This document shows, piece by piece, positions 1 to 4,980 of a DNA stretch of 5,392 nucleotides. The stretch comes from Oceanococcus sp041625325 (GTDB lineage Bacteria > Pseudomonadota > Gammaproteobacteria > Nevskiales > Oceanococcaceae): assembly GCA_041625325.1 (NCBI GenBank), contig JBFJTN010000242.1, forward strand, positions 1 to 5,392. The letters run 5' to 3'. The notes beneath the pieces are model-generated. The model saw only the letters and a program-made list of their open reading frames with translations. It was not told the DNA's origin and made no database searches. The position numbers and the translations under genes were made by a program. The stretch's first letter is position 1, and the number at the start of each line of letters is the position of its first letter.

Positions 1-1
1 C

Positions 2-526
2 CGCCTGGATCAGGCGGTGGCGGACTGCACCCTGGTGGTGGGGACCACGGCGCGGGAGCGTCACATCGGGCCGCCGGTGATGCTGCCGCGCGCCTTTTGC
101 GAGCAGGCGGCCGAACTGGCCGGGGAAGGTGAGGTTGCGCTGGTATTCGGGCGGGAACGCACCGGGCTGAGCAACGAGGAGGTCGATCTGTGCCAGCGTC
201 TGGTGCGCATTCCGACCCAGGAGGCCTTCGCCTCGCTCAATCTGGCCGCCGCGGTCCAGATCATGGCCTATGAGTGGATCCAGTCCGTGGCCAGCCCGCC
301 TCAGCCTCGCGCCGGGCGCTACCGTCCGGCCAACTCCGAGGAGCTGGAAGGTCACATGCAGCATCTTCAGCAGGTGATTGAAGAGACAGGATTCTTTGCA
401 GGGAAAAATCAGGAGGCGATCGTCCGCCGGCTGCGCCGTATCTATGCCCGCACGCAACTGGACACCAACGAGATCAACATCCTGCGCGGCCTGCTGAGTC
501 AGGTGCAGAAGGCCCTGAAGGGCTGA
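2..526 (+). CDS. trmJ: TrmJ, tRNA (cytidine/uridine-32 2'-O) methyltransferase, 3' part (5' end outside window)
   Basis: TrmJ is a cytoplasmic SPOUT (SpoU/TrmH-type) enzyme that uses S-adenosylmethionine to methylate the 2'-hydroxyl of ribose at position 32 in the tRNA anticodon loop. The frame is open from base 2 and the first 174 codons seen are the C-terminal part. E. coli TrmJ has about 246 residues, so roughly 70 are missing. Fragment residues 7-18 (ADCTLVVGTTAR) match the family pattern. Residues 47-60 (LVFGRERTGLSNEE) and 70-86, with the SLNLAAAVQ core, are the SpoU motifs that build the knotted SAM site. The remainder is the helical C-terminal extension typical of TrmJ. An in-frame GTG at 17 is internal and not the start. 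In E. coli trmJ lies directly before iscR; here cysE is inserted between them. The family call is secure from the motifs. Confidence 0.93.
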   Translation, partial: RLDQAVADCTLVVGTTARERHIGPPVMLPRAFCEQAAELAGEGEVALVFGRERTGLSNEEVDLCQRLVRIPTQEAFASLNLAAAVQIMAYEWIQSVASPPQPRAGRYRPANSEELEGHMQHLQQVIEETGFFAGKNQEAIVRRLRRIYARTQLDTNEINILRGLLSQVQKALKG

Positions 527-538
527 TCGTCGGGCAGG

Positions 539-556
539 CCGGGGCTCTGGTCCCGG
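539..556 (+). other. Weak GC hairpin after trmJ
   Basis: Bases 539-544 and 551-556 can pair as a 6-bp stem that includes one G-U pair, with a 6-base loop. It begins 13 bases after the trmJ stop. No run of T follows, so it is not a convincing intrinsic terminator, and read-through from trmJ into cysE remains possible. A short GC hairpin can occur by chance in DNA this rich in G and C. Confidence 0.2.
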
Positions 557-586
557 TGAGATATCCGCGCGGTGGCCGGTCTGCGT

Positions 587-592
587 TACAAT
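587..592 (+). promoter_or_regulatory. Possible sigma70 -10 element for the cysE-isc operon
   Basis: TACAAT at 587-592 matches the -10 consensus at 5 of 6 positions and lies 26 bases before the cysE start codon, which would give a leader of roughly 20 bases. No recognisable -35 hexamer is found 16 to 18 bases upstream, and there is no TGn extended -10. If it is used, it probably needs an activator or is weak. I saw no clear IscR-type palindrome in 527-618. This gap is the only place for a dedicated operon promoter inside the window. Confidence 0.33.
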
Positions 593-607
593 CCCGACCA
601 GTCCAGT

Positions 608-612
608 AGGAA
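608..612 (+). promoter_or_regulatory. Ribosome binding site of cysE
   Basis: AGGAA lies 6 bases before the ATG at 619. This spacing supports ATG 619 rather than the in-frame TTG at 613, which directly abuts the AGGAA and leaves no room for a ribosome to use it. Proteins of this family also start with residues like MFDLMREDI, in agreement with ATG 619. Confidence 0.7.
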
Positions 613-618
613 TTGACC

Positions 619-1386
619 ATGTTCGACCTCATGCGCGAAGACATCCGCTCCGTGTTCGATCGCGATCCCGCGGCGCGGTCCAACTGGGAAGTCCTGACCT
701 GCTACCCCGGGCTGCACGCCCTGTGGTTCCATCGGCTCGCGCACTGGTTCTGGAAGCGCGACCTGCGCTGGTTCGGCCGCTGGCTGGCCCACATCAGCCG
801 CTGGCTCACCGGCATCGAGATACACCCCGGCGCCACCATCGGTCGCCGTTTCTTCATCGACCATGGCATCGGCGTGGTGATCGGCGAGACCACCGTCATC
901 GGGGATGACTGCACCCTGTATCAGGGGGTGACCCTCGGCGGGACCAGCTGGGACAAGGGCAAGCGCCACCCGACCCTGGGCAACAATGTGGTGGTGGGTG
1001 CGGGCGCCAAGGTGCTGGGGCCTTTCACGGTGGGCGATGATGCGCGGATCGGCTCCAATGCCGTGGTCACCAAGGAGGTGCCGCCGGCGACCACGATGGT
1101 CGGCCCACTGGCGCGTCCGGTGCTGCGCAAGCAGGAGCACAAACCCACCCAGGCGCAGGTCGAACTGGCCAAGAAGCTGGGTTTCGACGCCTACGGCCTG
1201 ACCAAGGACATGCCCGACCCGGTCGCGCATGCCATTTCGGCCATGCTCGAGCATATTCACGCCCAGGACGAGCAGCTCAAGAACATCTGCCGGCGGCTCT
1301 GCGAGCTGGACGGCCGCACATCAAAGCTCGACGTGCCGGAACTGGAGCTGCCCGAGTTCGACCCCTGTGCGGAGGCGCGCAAATGA
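619..1386 (+). CDS. cysE: Serine O-acetyltransferase CysE (short form)
   Basis: The product (255 residues) transfers acetyl from acetyl-CoA to L-serine, giving O-acetylserine, the carbon skeleton for cysteine synthesis in the cytosol. Residues 6-20 (REDIRSVFDRDPAAR) and 65-82 (GIEIHPGATIGRRFFIDH) match the short B. subtilis/NifP-like class, which has a smaller N-terminal helical domain than E. coli CysE (273 residues). Residues 67-165 form the left-handed beta-helix of hexapeptide repeats. Asp16, Asp81, His82 and His117 (KRHPT) correspond to E. coli Asp92, Asp157, His158 and His193. The acidic C-terminus ends in EARK and not in the isoleucine that docks into CysK in E. coli, so a classic cysteine synthase complex is doubtful. 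Its stop overlaps the iscR start (ATGA), tying cysteine supply to the desulfurases downstream. Confidence 0.95.
   Translation: MFDLMREDIRSVFDRDPAARSNWEVLTCYPGLHALWFHRLAHWFWKRDLRWFGRWLAHISRWLTGIEIHPGATIGRRFFIDHGIGVVIGETTVIGDDCTLYQGVTLGGTSWDKGKRHPTLGNNVVVGAGAKVLGPFTVGDDARIGSNAVVTKEVPPATTMVGPLARPVLRKQEHKPTQAQVELAKKLGFDAYGLTKDMPDPVAHAISAMLEHIHAQDEQLKNICRRLCELDGRTSKLDVPELELPEFDPCAEARK
1371..1375 (+). promoter_or_regulatory. Ribosome binding site of iscR-like gene
   Basis: GGAGG lies 7 bases before the ATG at 1383, inside the end of cysE. This is a strong Shine-Dalgarno match at good spacing and confirms the overlapping ATGA start, so the regulator is translated efficiently and coupled to cysE. 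Confidence 0.75.
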
Positions 1387-1805
1387 ACGTGACCTCGCGC
1401 GGGCGCTACGCCGTGACCGCGCTGCTGGATCTGGCCCTGCATGGCGAGCAGACGCCGGTGCCACTGGCTGATGTGGCGCGGCGGCAGGGTTTGTCCCTGC
1501 GCTATCTGGAGCAGATATTCTGCGGACTCAAAAGCCGTGGGCTGGTCGACGCCGTGCGCGGTCCCAGCGGCGGTTACCGGCTGTGCCGGGAGGCGGATCA
1601 GATCAGCGTGGCGGAAGTCGTCGCCGCGGTGGAGGCCAGCCGCGACCCGCAGGATGCGGCCGGGCCGGTGCATCAGACCCTGGTCAACGAGTTCTGGAGC
1701 GGCCTGTCGGATTGCATGCGCAACTACCTGGAGGACGCCAGCCTGGCCTCTTTGTGCGAGTGCGCCCGCCAGGATGCCGGCGGACGGAGAGCGGACTGCC
1801 CGTGA
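1383..1805 (+). CDS. iscR: IscR-like Rrf2-family transcription regulator lacking the Fe-S cluster ligands
   Basis: This 140-residue protein is an Rrf2-family winged-helix DNA-binding protein most like IscR, which in E. coli senses Fe-S status and controls isc and suf genes. MNVTSRGRYAVTALLDLALH, PVPLAD (25-30), SLRYLEQIF (38-46) and VRGPSGGYRL (58-67) closely follow E. coli IscR, including the DNA-contacting Glu43 and Arg59. The cluster region does not: E. coli IscR has Cys92, Cys98, Cys104 and His107, whereas residues 81-105 here contain no cysteine, the stretch is about 5 residues shorter, and Asn102 aligns with His107. Cysteines at 47, 68, 111, 125, 127 and 139 lie elsewhere; 125 and 127 form a C-x-C in the tail. 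The protein is also shorter than E. coli IscR (162 residues). It may act as an apo-type regulator or sense another signal. The family is secure; the sensing role is not. Confidence 0.9.
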   Translation: MNVTSRGRYAVTALLDLALHGEQTPVPLADVARRQGLSLRYLEQIFCGLKSRGLVDAVRGPSGGYRLCREADQISVAEVVAAVEASRDPQDAAGPVHQTLVNEFWSGLSDCMRNYLEDASLASLCECARQDAGGRRADCP

Positions 1806-2944
1806 TCTATCTCGACCACAATGCCACCACGCCCCTGCTGCCGGAAGTGAGGGAGGCCATGCTGCCCTGGCTGGGCCCGCATTATGGCAATCCGTCCAGC
1901 GTGCACCGGGCCGGCCGGCTGGCCCGCCAGGCCATCGATACCGCCCGCGAACAGGTCGCCGCCCTGGTCGGCGCCCAGCCTGGCGAGCTGATCTTCACCT
2001 CGGGGGGCACCGAGGCGAACAATCTGGCCCTGGGCCTGGCAGACAGCCTGGCCGGGCCGTTGATCACCTCCGGCACCGAACATTCGGCAGTGCTAGAACC
2101 GGCCATCGCCCGGCGTCAGGCGGGTCGCCAGGTGGTGATCTTGCCGGTGGACAGGGAGGGGCGGCTTTCGCCGGAGGACCTGGCGCAGGCCCTGCGCCCC
2201 GGGGCGCTGGTGTCGCTGATGTGGGCCAACAACGAAACCGGCGTGATCCATGATCTGGCCCGGCTCGGCGGTCTGGCCCGCCAGGCGGGCGCCATCGTGC
2301 ACAGCGATGCGGTGCAGGCGGCGGGCAAGCTCGCGATCGATTTCGCCGGCGCCGAGGTCGATCTGCTCAGTCTCTCCGCGCACAAGATCTATGGCCCGAA
2401 AGGAGTGGGTGCCCTGCTGCGTCGGCGCTCCGTGGCCCTGCCGCCCATGCAGCGCGGCGGCGGGCATGAGCACCACCTGAGGGCGGGAACCGAGAATCTG
2501 GCCGGCATCGTCGGCTTCGGCGTTGCCGCCGAGCAGGCCGCGGCCCGGCGCGAGCGGCGCGCCGCGCATGCCCGGGCCCTGCGTGGCCAGCTGGAAGCCG
2601 GACTGCAGGCGATGCCTCAGATCAGCATCGTCGCGCCGGGCGCCCCCCGGGTCGACAACACCTGCCAGTTCATCGTGGCCGGCTTTCATTCCGAGGCCCT
2701 GCTGATGGCGCTGGACCGGCGGGACATCGCGGTGGCCAGCGGGTCCGCCTGTCACGCGGGCACCGGCAAGCCCACCCATGTCCTGCTGGCCATGGGCTAC
2801 GACGAAGCCGCCGCGCACGGGGCGATCCGGGTCAGCATCGGCGAGCAGAACAGCAGCCGCGACATCGACGATTTCCTGGCTGCGCTGCGCGATATCCTGC
2901 ACCAGCCCCGGCCGGCATTCGCCGCCGGCCTGTTCGGAGCCTGA
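1802..2944 (+). CDS. Cysteine desulfurase 1 (NifS/IscS family, group I)
   Basis: A 380-residue PLP enzyme predicted to convert L-cysteine to L-alanine and leave a persulfide on its catalytic cysteine for transfer to acceptors. The GTG start at 1802 overlaps the iscR stop (GTGA) and gives the family N-terminus MIYLDHNATTP. A GGAGA at 1786-1790 is 11 bases upstream, a weak site, so coupled re-initiation is likely. Visible catalytic residues are His94 (TEH), Asn144-Asn145 (NNETG), Asp169 and Gln172 on the cofactor, Lys195 (SAHKIYGPKG) as the Schiff-base lysine, Cys317 (SGSAC) and Arg343 for substrate carboxylate. The segment after the cysteine (HAGTGKPTHVLLAMG) is as long as in IscS, so it is group I, but differs from the TSASLEPSYVLRALG of E. 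coli IscS and is nearer the NifS side. It ends without the IscS C-terminal tail. Its physiological acceptor is unknown. Confidence 0.93.
   Translation: MIYLDHNATTPLLPEVREAMLPWLGPHYGNPSSVHRAGRLARQAIDTAREQVAALVGAQPGELIFTSGGTEANNLALGLADSLAGPLITSGTEHSAVLEPAIARRQAGRQVVILPVDREGRLSPEDLAQALRPGALVSLMWANNETGVIHDLARLGGLARQAGAIVHSDAVQAAGKLAIDFAGAEVDLLSLSAHKIYGPKGVGALLRRRSVALPPMQRGGGHEHHLRAGTENLAGIVGFGVAAEQAAARRERRAAHARALRGQLEAGLQAMPQISIVAPGAPRVDNTCQFIVAGFHSEALLMALDRRDIAVASGSACHAGTGKPTHVLLAMGYDEAAAHGAIRVSIGEQNSSRDIDDFLAALRDILHQPRPAFAAGLFGA
2936..2939 (+). promoter_or_regulatory. Ribosome binding site of the second desulfurase
   Basis: GGAG lies 6 bases before the GTG at 2946, at the end of the preceding gene. 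Together with the one-base gap after the TGA (2942-2944), it decides the GTG start. There is no ATG that would give a complete MIYLDYAATAP N-terminus. Confidence 0.6.
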
Positions 2945-2945
2945 C

Positions 2946-4112
2946 GTGATCTATCTCGACTATGCCGCCACGGCCCCCATGCGCGAGGACGCCATCGAGG
3001 CGATGCGGCGCTGCCTGGGCGCCGACGCCCATTTCGCCAACCCCAGTTCCTACCACGCGCCCGGCCAGGCGGCCGCGCAGCTGGTGGAGCAGGCACGGGA
3101 GCGCTTTGCCGCCCTGATCGGCGCCCAGCCGGGCGAGATCATCTGGACGTCCGGTGCCACCGAAGCCAACAACATGGCCCTGCTGGGGGGCGCCGCCTTT
3201 CACAAGGATCGTGGGCGCCGCATCGCCCTGGCGCGCACCGAACACAAGTCGGTGCTGGACCCCTGTCGCCAGCTCGCCGGGCAGGGCTTCAAGCTGGACT
3301 GGCTGGACACCGACAGCGAGGGGCGCATCCCGCCCGAGGCGGTGGAATCGGCGCTCAAGGATGACAGCCTGCTGCTCAGTGCCATGCTGGTGAACAACGA
3401 AACGGGGGTGGTGCAGAACATCCCGGAACTGGCCGGTCTGTGCGCCGAGCGCGGGGTCCTGCTGCACGTGGATGCGGCCCAGGCCCTGGGCAAGCTGCCG
3501 CTGGACTGCCAGCGCTGGGAGGTGTCCATGATGAGCTTCTCGGCGCACAAGTTCGGCGGCCCCAAGGGTGTGGGCGCCCTGTATCTGCGTGGCAAGCCAC
3601 CGGTGCGGGTGCAGCCGCTGGTCTTCGGGGGCGGACAGGAGCGCGGCCTGCGTTCCGGAACCCTGGCCGTGCACCAGATCGTCGGCATGGTACGGGCGGC
3701 CGAACTGGCCGAGGCGGCGAGGGAAAGCGAATTCCAGCGCCTGGCAGGACTGCGCCAGCGCTTGTGGAAAAGCCTGCGCGAGGCGCTGCCGCGTATCCGC
3801 CTGAATGGCTCGGAAGGGGCGCAGTCGCCGCATGTGCTGAACGTCAGCTTCGAGGGCGTGGACGGCGAGGCGCTGCGCGCGGACCTGACCGGGCTCGCGG
3901 TCAGCAGCGGTTCGGCCTGCACTTCCGAACAGGCCGAATCCTCCTATGTGCTGCGGGCGATGGGACGCAGCGATGCGCTGGCCGACGCCAGCCTGCGCTT
4001 CAGCTTTGGCTGGCCGACCACCGAAAAGGACATCGCGGAGGCCGCCCGTCAGGTCATCGCCACCGTGCGCCGCCTGCGCGCGCTGGCCCCGGACTGGGAG
4101 GAGGCGGCATGA
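2946..4112 (+). CDS. iscS: Cysteine desulfurase 2, IscS-like
   Basis: A 388-residue PLP cysteine desulfurase, closer to IscS than its upstream neighbour. It starts at GTG 2946, one base after the previous stop. Residues 66-76 (IWTSGATEANN), His100 (TEHKSV), Asn150-Asn151, Asp176 and Gln179, Lys202 (SAHKFGGPKG), Cys325 (VSSGSACTS) and Arg351 (LRFSFG) are the expected PLP, substrate and persulfide residues. YVLRAMG and TTEKDI after the active cysteine follow E. coli IscS closely. The protein ends at LAPDWEEAA; E. coli IscS goes on for about 13 more residues in the tail reported to be needed for IscU binding. Either partner docking differs or the altered IscU binds another way. The stop overlaps the iscU start (ATGA). 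The intact active site makes loss of activity unlikely; which partner each desulfurase serves cannot be told from sequence. Confidence 0.94.
   Translation: MIYLDYAATAPMREDAIEAMRRCLGADAHFANPSSYHAPGQAAAQLVEQARERFAALIGAQPGEIIWTSGATEANNMALLGGAAFHKDRGRRIALARTEHKSVLDPCRQLAGQGFKLDWLDTDSEGRIPPEAVESALKDDSLLLSAMLVNNETGVVQNIPELAGLCAERGVLLHVDAAQALGKLPLDCQRWEVSMMSFSAHKFGGPKGVGALYLRGKPPVRVQPLVFGGGQERGLRSGTLAVHQIVGMVRAAELAEAARESEFQRLAGLRQRLWKSLREALPRIRLNGSEGAQSPHVLNVSFEGVDGEALRADLTGLAVSSGSACTSEQAESSYVLRAMGRSDALADASLRFSFGWPTTEKDIAEAARQVIATVRRLRALAPDWEEAA
4097..4104 (+). promoter_or_regulatory. Strong ribosome binding site of iscU-like gene
   Basis: GGAGGAGG ends 4 bases before the ATG at 4109, and its first GGAGG lies 7 bases away. 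It sits in the last codons of iscS and encodes the Glu-Glu of WEEAA. This suggests the scaffold-like protein is made in quantity, as expected of a real gene and not a decaying one. Confidence 0.75.
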
Positions 4113-4522
4113 GTGCCCGCTATCCCGACAAGGTCTGGAAGTTCTTCCGGGAGCCGAAGCGCGCCGGACGGTTCACCGACGGCCGGGGCGTGCGCACCGG
4201 CCGGGCCGGCACTCCGGCCTCCCACGCGCAGTTGCAGCTGCAGCTGCGCATGAGCGGGGACGGGCGGATCGAGGAGGCGCTGTTCCAGGCGCTGGGCTGC
4301 CCCTACCTGATCGCCACCGGAGCCTGGCTGTGCGCCCATGTGACCGGTCGCCGGGGCGAATCCGTTCGCGACCTGGACGGCCAGGCCATCGTGGAACAAT
4401 TGCAGCTGCCGGCGGTCAAGCGTTATTGCGCGGTGATGGCCAGGGAGGCCCTGGAAGCAGCCCTTGATGCGCCCGCCGACACCACGCCGGCAAGCGCCGG
4501 CACAGGAAATGATGATGAGTGA
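4109..4522 (+). CDS. iscU: IscU-like Fe-S scaffold family protein with degenerate ligand set
   Basis: A 137-residue protein of the IscU/NifU N-terminal family (E. coli IscU: 128). Normal IscU builds [2Fe-2S] clusters from IscS sulfur and passes them on with HscA/HscB help. The fold match runs end to end: YPDKVWKFFREPKRAGRF, GTPASHAQLQLQLRM, IEEALFQALGC and LPAVKRYCAVM align with E. coli blocks. Of five metal or cluster ligands only Cys64 (E. coli Cys63) and Cys107 (Cys106) remain. Cys37 is Ser38, Asp39 is Ala40 and His105 is Tyr106; His39 and Cys75 are extra candidates. The HscA-recognition LPPVK is LPAVK (100-104), and no hscA or hscB is nearby. The ATG overlaps the iscS stop; the stop overlaps iscA. 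The frame is intact and the ribosome site is strong, so it is probably functional but altered: a sulfur acceptor, a two-cysteine scaffold or a regulator of IscS. Its role is unproven. Confidence 0.88.
   Translation: MSARYPDKVWKFFREPKRAGRFTDGRGVRTGRAGTPASHAQLQLQLRMSGDGRIEEALFQALGCPYLIATGAWLCAHVTGRRGESVRDLDGQAIVEQLQLPAVKRYCAVMAREALEAALDAPADTTPASAGTGNDDE
4504..4517 (+). promoter_or_regulatory. iscA ribosome binding site and triple ATG start
   Basis: AGGAA at 4504-4508 is followed by three consecutive in-frame ATG codons at 4509, 4512 and 4515. Only 4515 has normal spacing (6 bases after AGGAA), and it gives MSEMTLS, like E. coli MSITLS. Initiation at 4512 is possible; 4509 directly abuts the AGGAA. 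Confidence 0.6.
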
Positions 4523-4862
4523 AATGACACTGAGCGCGGCAGCGGCACGCCGCATACAACAGCAACTGGCCAAGCGCGGCCGCGGCCTGGGCCTGCGCCT
4601 GGGCGTGCGCGAGTCCGGCTGTTCCGGCTATGCCTACGTGATGGACTATGCCGACGAGCAGAAGCCCGAAGACATCGTGATCGAGGATCACGGCGCCCGG
4701 ATTTTCATCGATCCCGAGAGCGCGCCGCTGCTGCAGGGCCTGCACCTGGATTTTCGCCGCGAGGGCCTGAACGAGCTGTTCCATTTCGACAACCCCAACG
4801 CCACCGAGCTGTGCGGTTGTGGCGAGAGTTTCACCACCGGCAAGGCGGCCACGCAGAACTGA
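4515..4862 (+). CDS. iscA: IscA, A-type iron-sulfur carrier protein
   Basis: IscA is a small cytosolic A-type carrier that binds iron or Fe-S clusters and passes clusters, mainly [4Fe-4S], to target proteins. The 115-residue product from ATG 4515 aligns along its length with E. coli IscA (107 residues): LGLRLGVRESGCSGYAYVMD (25-44), PEDIVIEDHGARIFID and REGLNELFHFDNPN. The three ligand cysteines are present: Cys36 (SGCSG), Cys100 and Cys102 (CGCGES). The tail is a few residues longer than in E. coli, ending FTTGKAATQN. The gene overlaps the end of iscU by 8 bases and is the last gene of the operon. In contrast to the IscR and IscU homologues here, it looks fully canonical, so the operon still appears to handle iron or Fe-S clusters and not sulfur alone. 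Confidence 0.95.
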   Translation: MSEMTLSAAAARRIQQQLAKRGRGLGLRLGVRESGCSGYAYVMDYADEQKPEDIVIEDHGARIFIDPESAPLLQGLHLDFRREGLNELFHFDNPNATELCGCGESFTTGKAATQN

Positions 4863-4868
4863 GCGTGC

Positions 4869-4901
4869 CCGCGCGCCCGGAACTGTGACAGGGGCGCGCG
4901 G
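4869..4901 (+). terminator. Perfect 10-bp GC-rich inverted repeat after iscA, possible terminator
   Basis: CCGCGCGCCC at 4869-4878 and GGGCGCGCGG at 4892-4901 are perfect reverse complements with a 13-base loop, starting 6 bases after the iscA stop. The stem is very stable, but no T tract follows at once; the next bases are A/C/G. It may be a factor-dependent stop, a 3' end stabiliser for the isc mRNA or an attenuating hairpin. The putative ndk -35 (4885-4890) lies in its loop, so it could also matter for ndk. Confidence 0.4.
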
Positions 4902-4913
4902 AACCGGTAAAAT
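4885..4913 (+). promoter_or_regulatory. Predicted sigma70 promoter of ndk
   Basis: GTGACA (4885-4890) matches the -35 consensus at 5 of 6 positions, and TAAAAT (4908-4913) matches the -10 at 5 of 6. They are exactly 17 bases apart. Transcription would begin near 4920 and leave a leader of about 70 bases before the ndk ATG. Independent expression of ndk is reasonable for a housekeeping gene. The assignment is from consensus match only. Confidence 0.6.
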
Positions 4914-4916
4914 TCC

Positions 4917-4938
4917 GAGGTTTACCTCTTCTTCTTTC
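4917..4938 (+). other. Short inverted repeat and pyrimidine tract in ndk leader
   Basis: GAGG at 4917-4920 pairs with CCTC at 4925-4928 around a TTTA loop, and a T-rich stretch (TTCTTCTTTC, 4929-4938) follows. It resembles a very small intrinsic terminator, or a 5' hairpin at the start of the ndk transcript if the predicted promoter is right. Four base pairs are too few for a firm call. Confidence 0.25.
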
Positions 4939-4975
4939 GCCCGGGGCCGTGAGCGCGGTTTCGGGCTTTGTTTAC

Positions 4976-4980
4976 AGGAG
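4976..4980 (+). promoter_or_regulatory. Ribosome binding site of ndk
   Basis: AGGAG lies 8 bases before the ATG at 4989, a good Shine-Dalgarno match that supports this start, as does the family N-terminus MTERTLSIIKPDAV. Confidence 0.75.

Noticed and set aside
527..618. IscR operator upstream of cysE
   Set aside because: I compared the gap by eye with the type 1 and type 2 IscR consensus and found no convincing palindrome. The altered regulator may use a different site, but none can be named.
1583..1801. Possible 73-residue N-terminal extension of desulfurase 1
   Set aside because: It overlaps iscR, has low-complexity composition, and the family N-terminus begins exactly at MIYLD after GTG 1802.
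2778..2945. Possible 56-residue N-terminal extension of desulfurase 2
   Set aside because: It overlaps the end of desulfurase 1 in another frame and does not resemble any desulfurase. GTG 2946 has a GGAG site and gives the normal N-terminus.
2832..3833. Long open frame (333 codons) on the minus strand across the second desulfurase
   Set aside because: It is antisense to a gene with intact catalytic motifs, has no recognisable family pattern, and long antisense frames are common where GC-rich codons make stops rare. The same applies to the minus frame at 2093-2902.
4226..4249. Near-perfect 24-base palindrome inside iscU
   Set aside because: It comes from repeated CAG and CTG codons (Gln-Leu-Gln-Leu-Gln-Leu), which are self-complementary. 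It has no loop and is explained by coding.
3440..4522. Plus-strand frame of 360 codons covering the end of iscS and all of iscU
   Set aside because: Only its last 137 codons, from ATG 4109, are iscU. The part before is iscS read out of frame, rich in Arg, Gly and Ala. A fusion is not supported.
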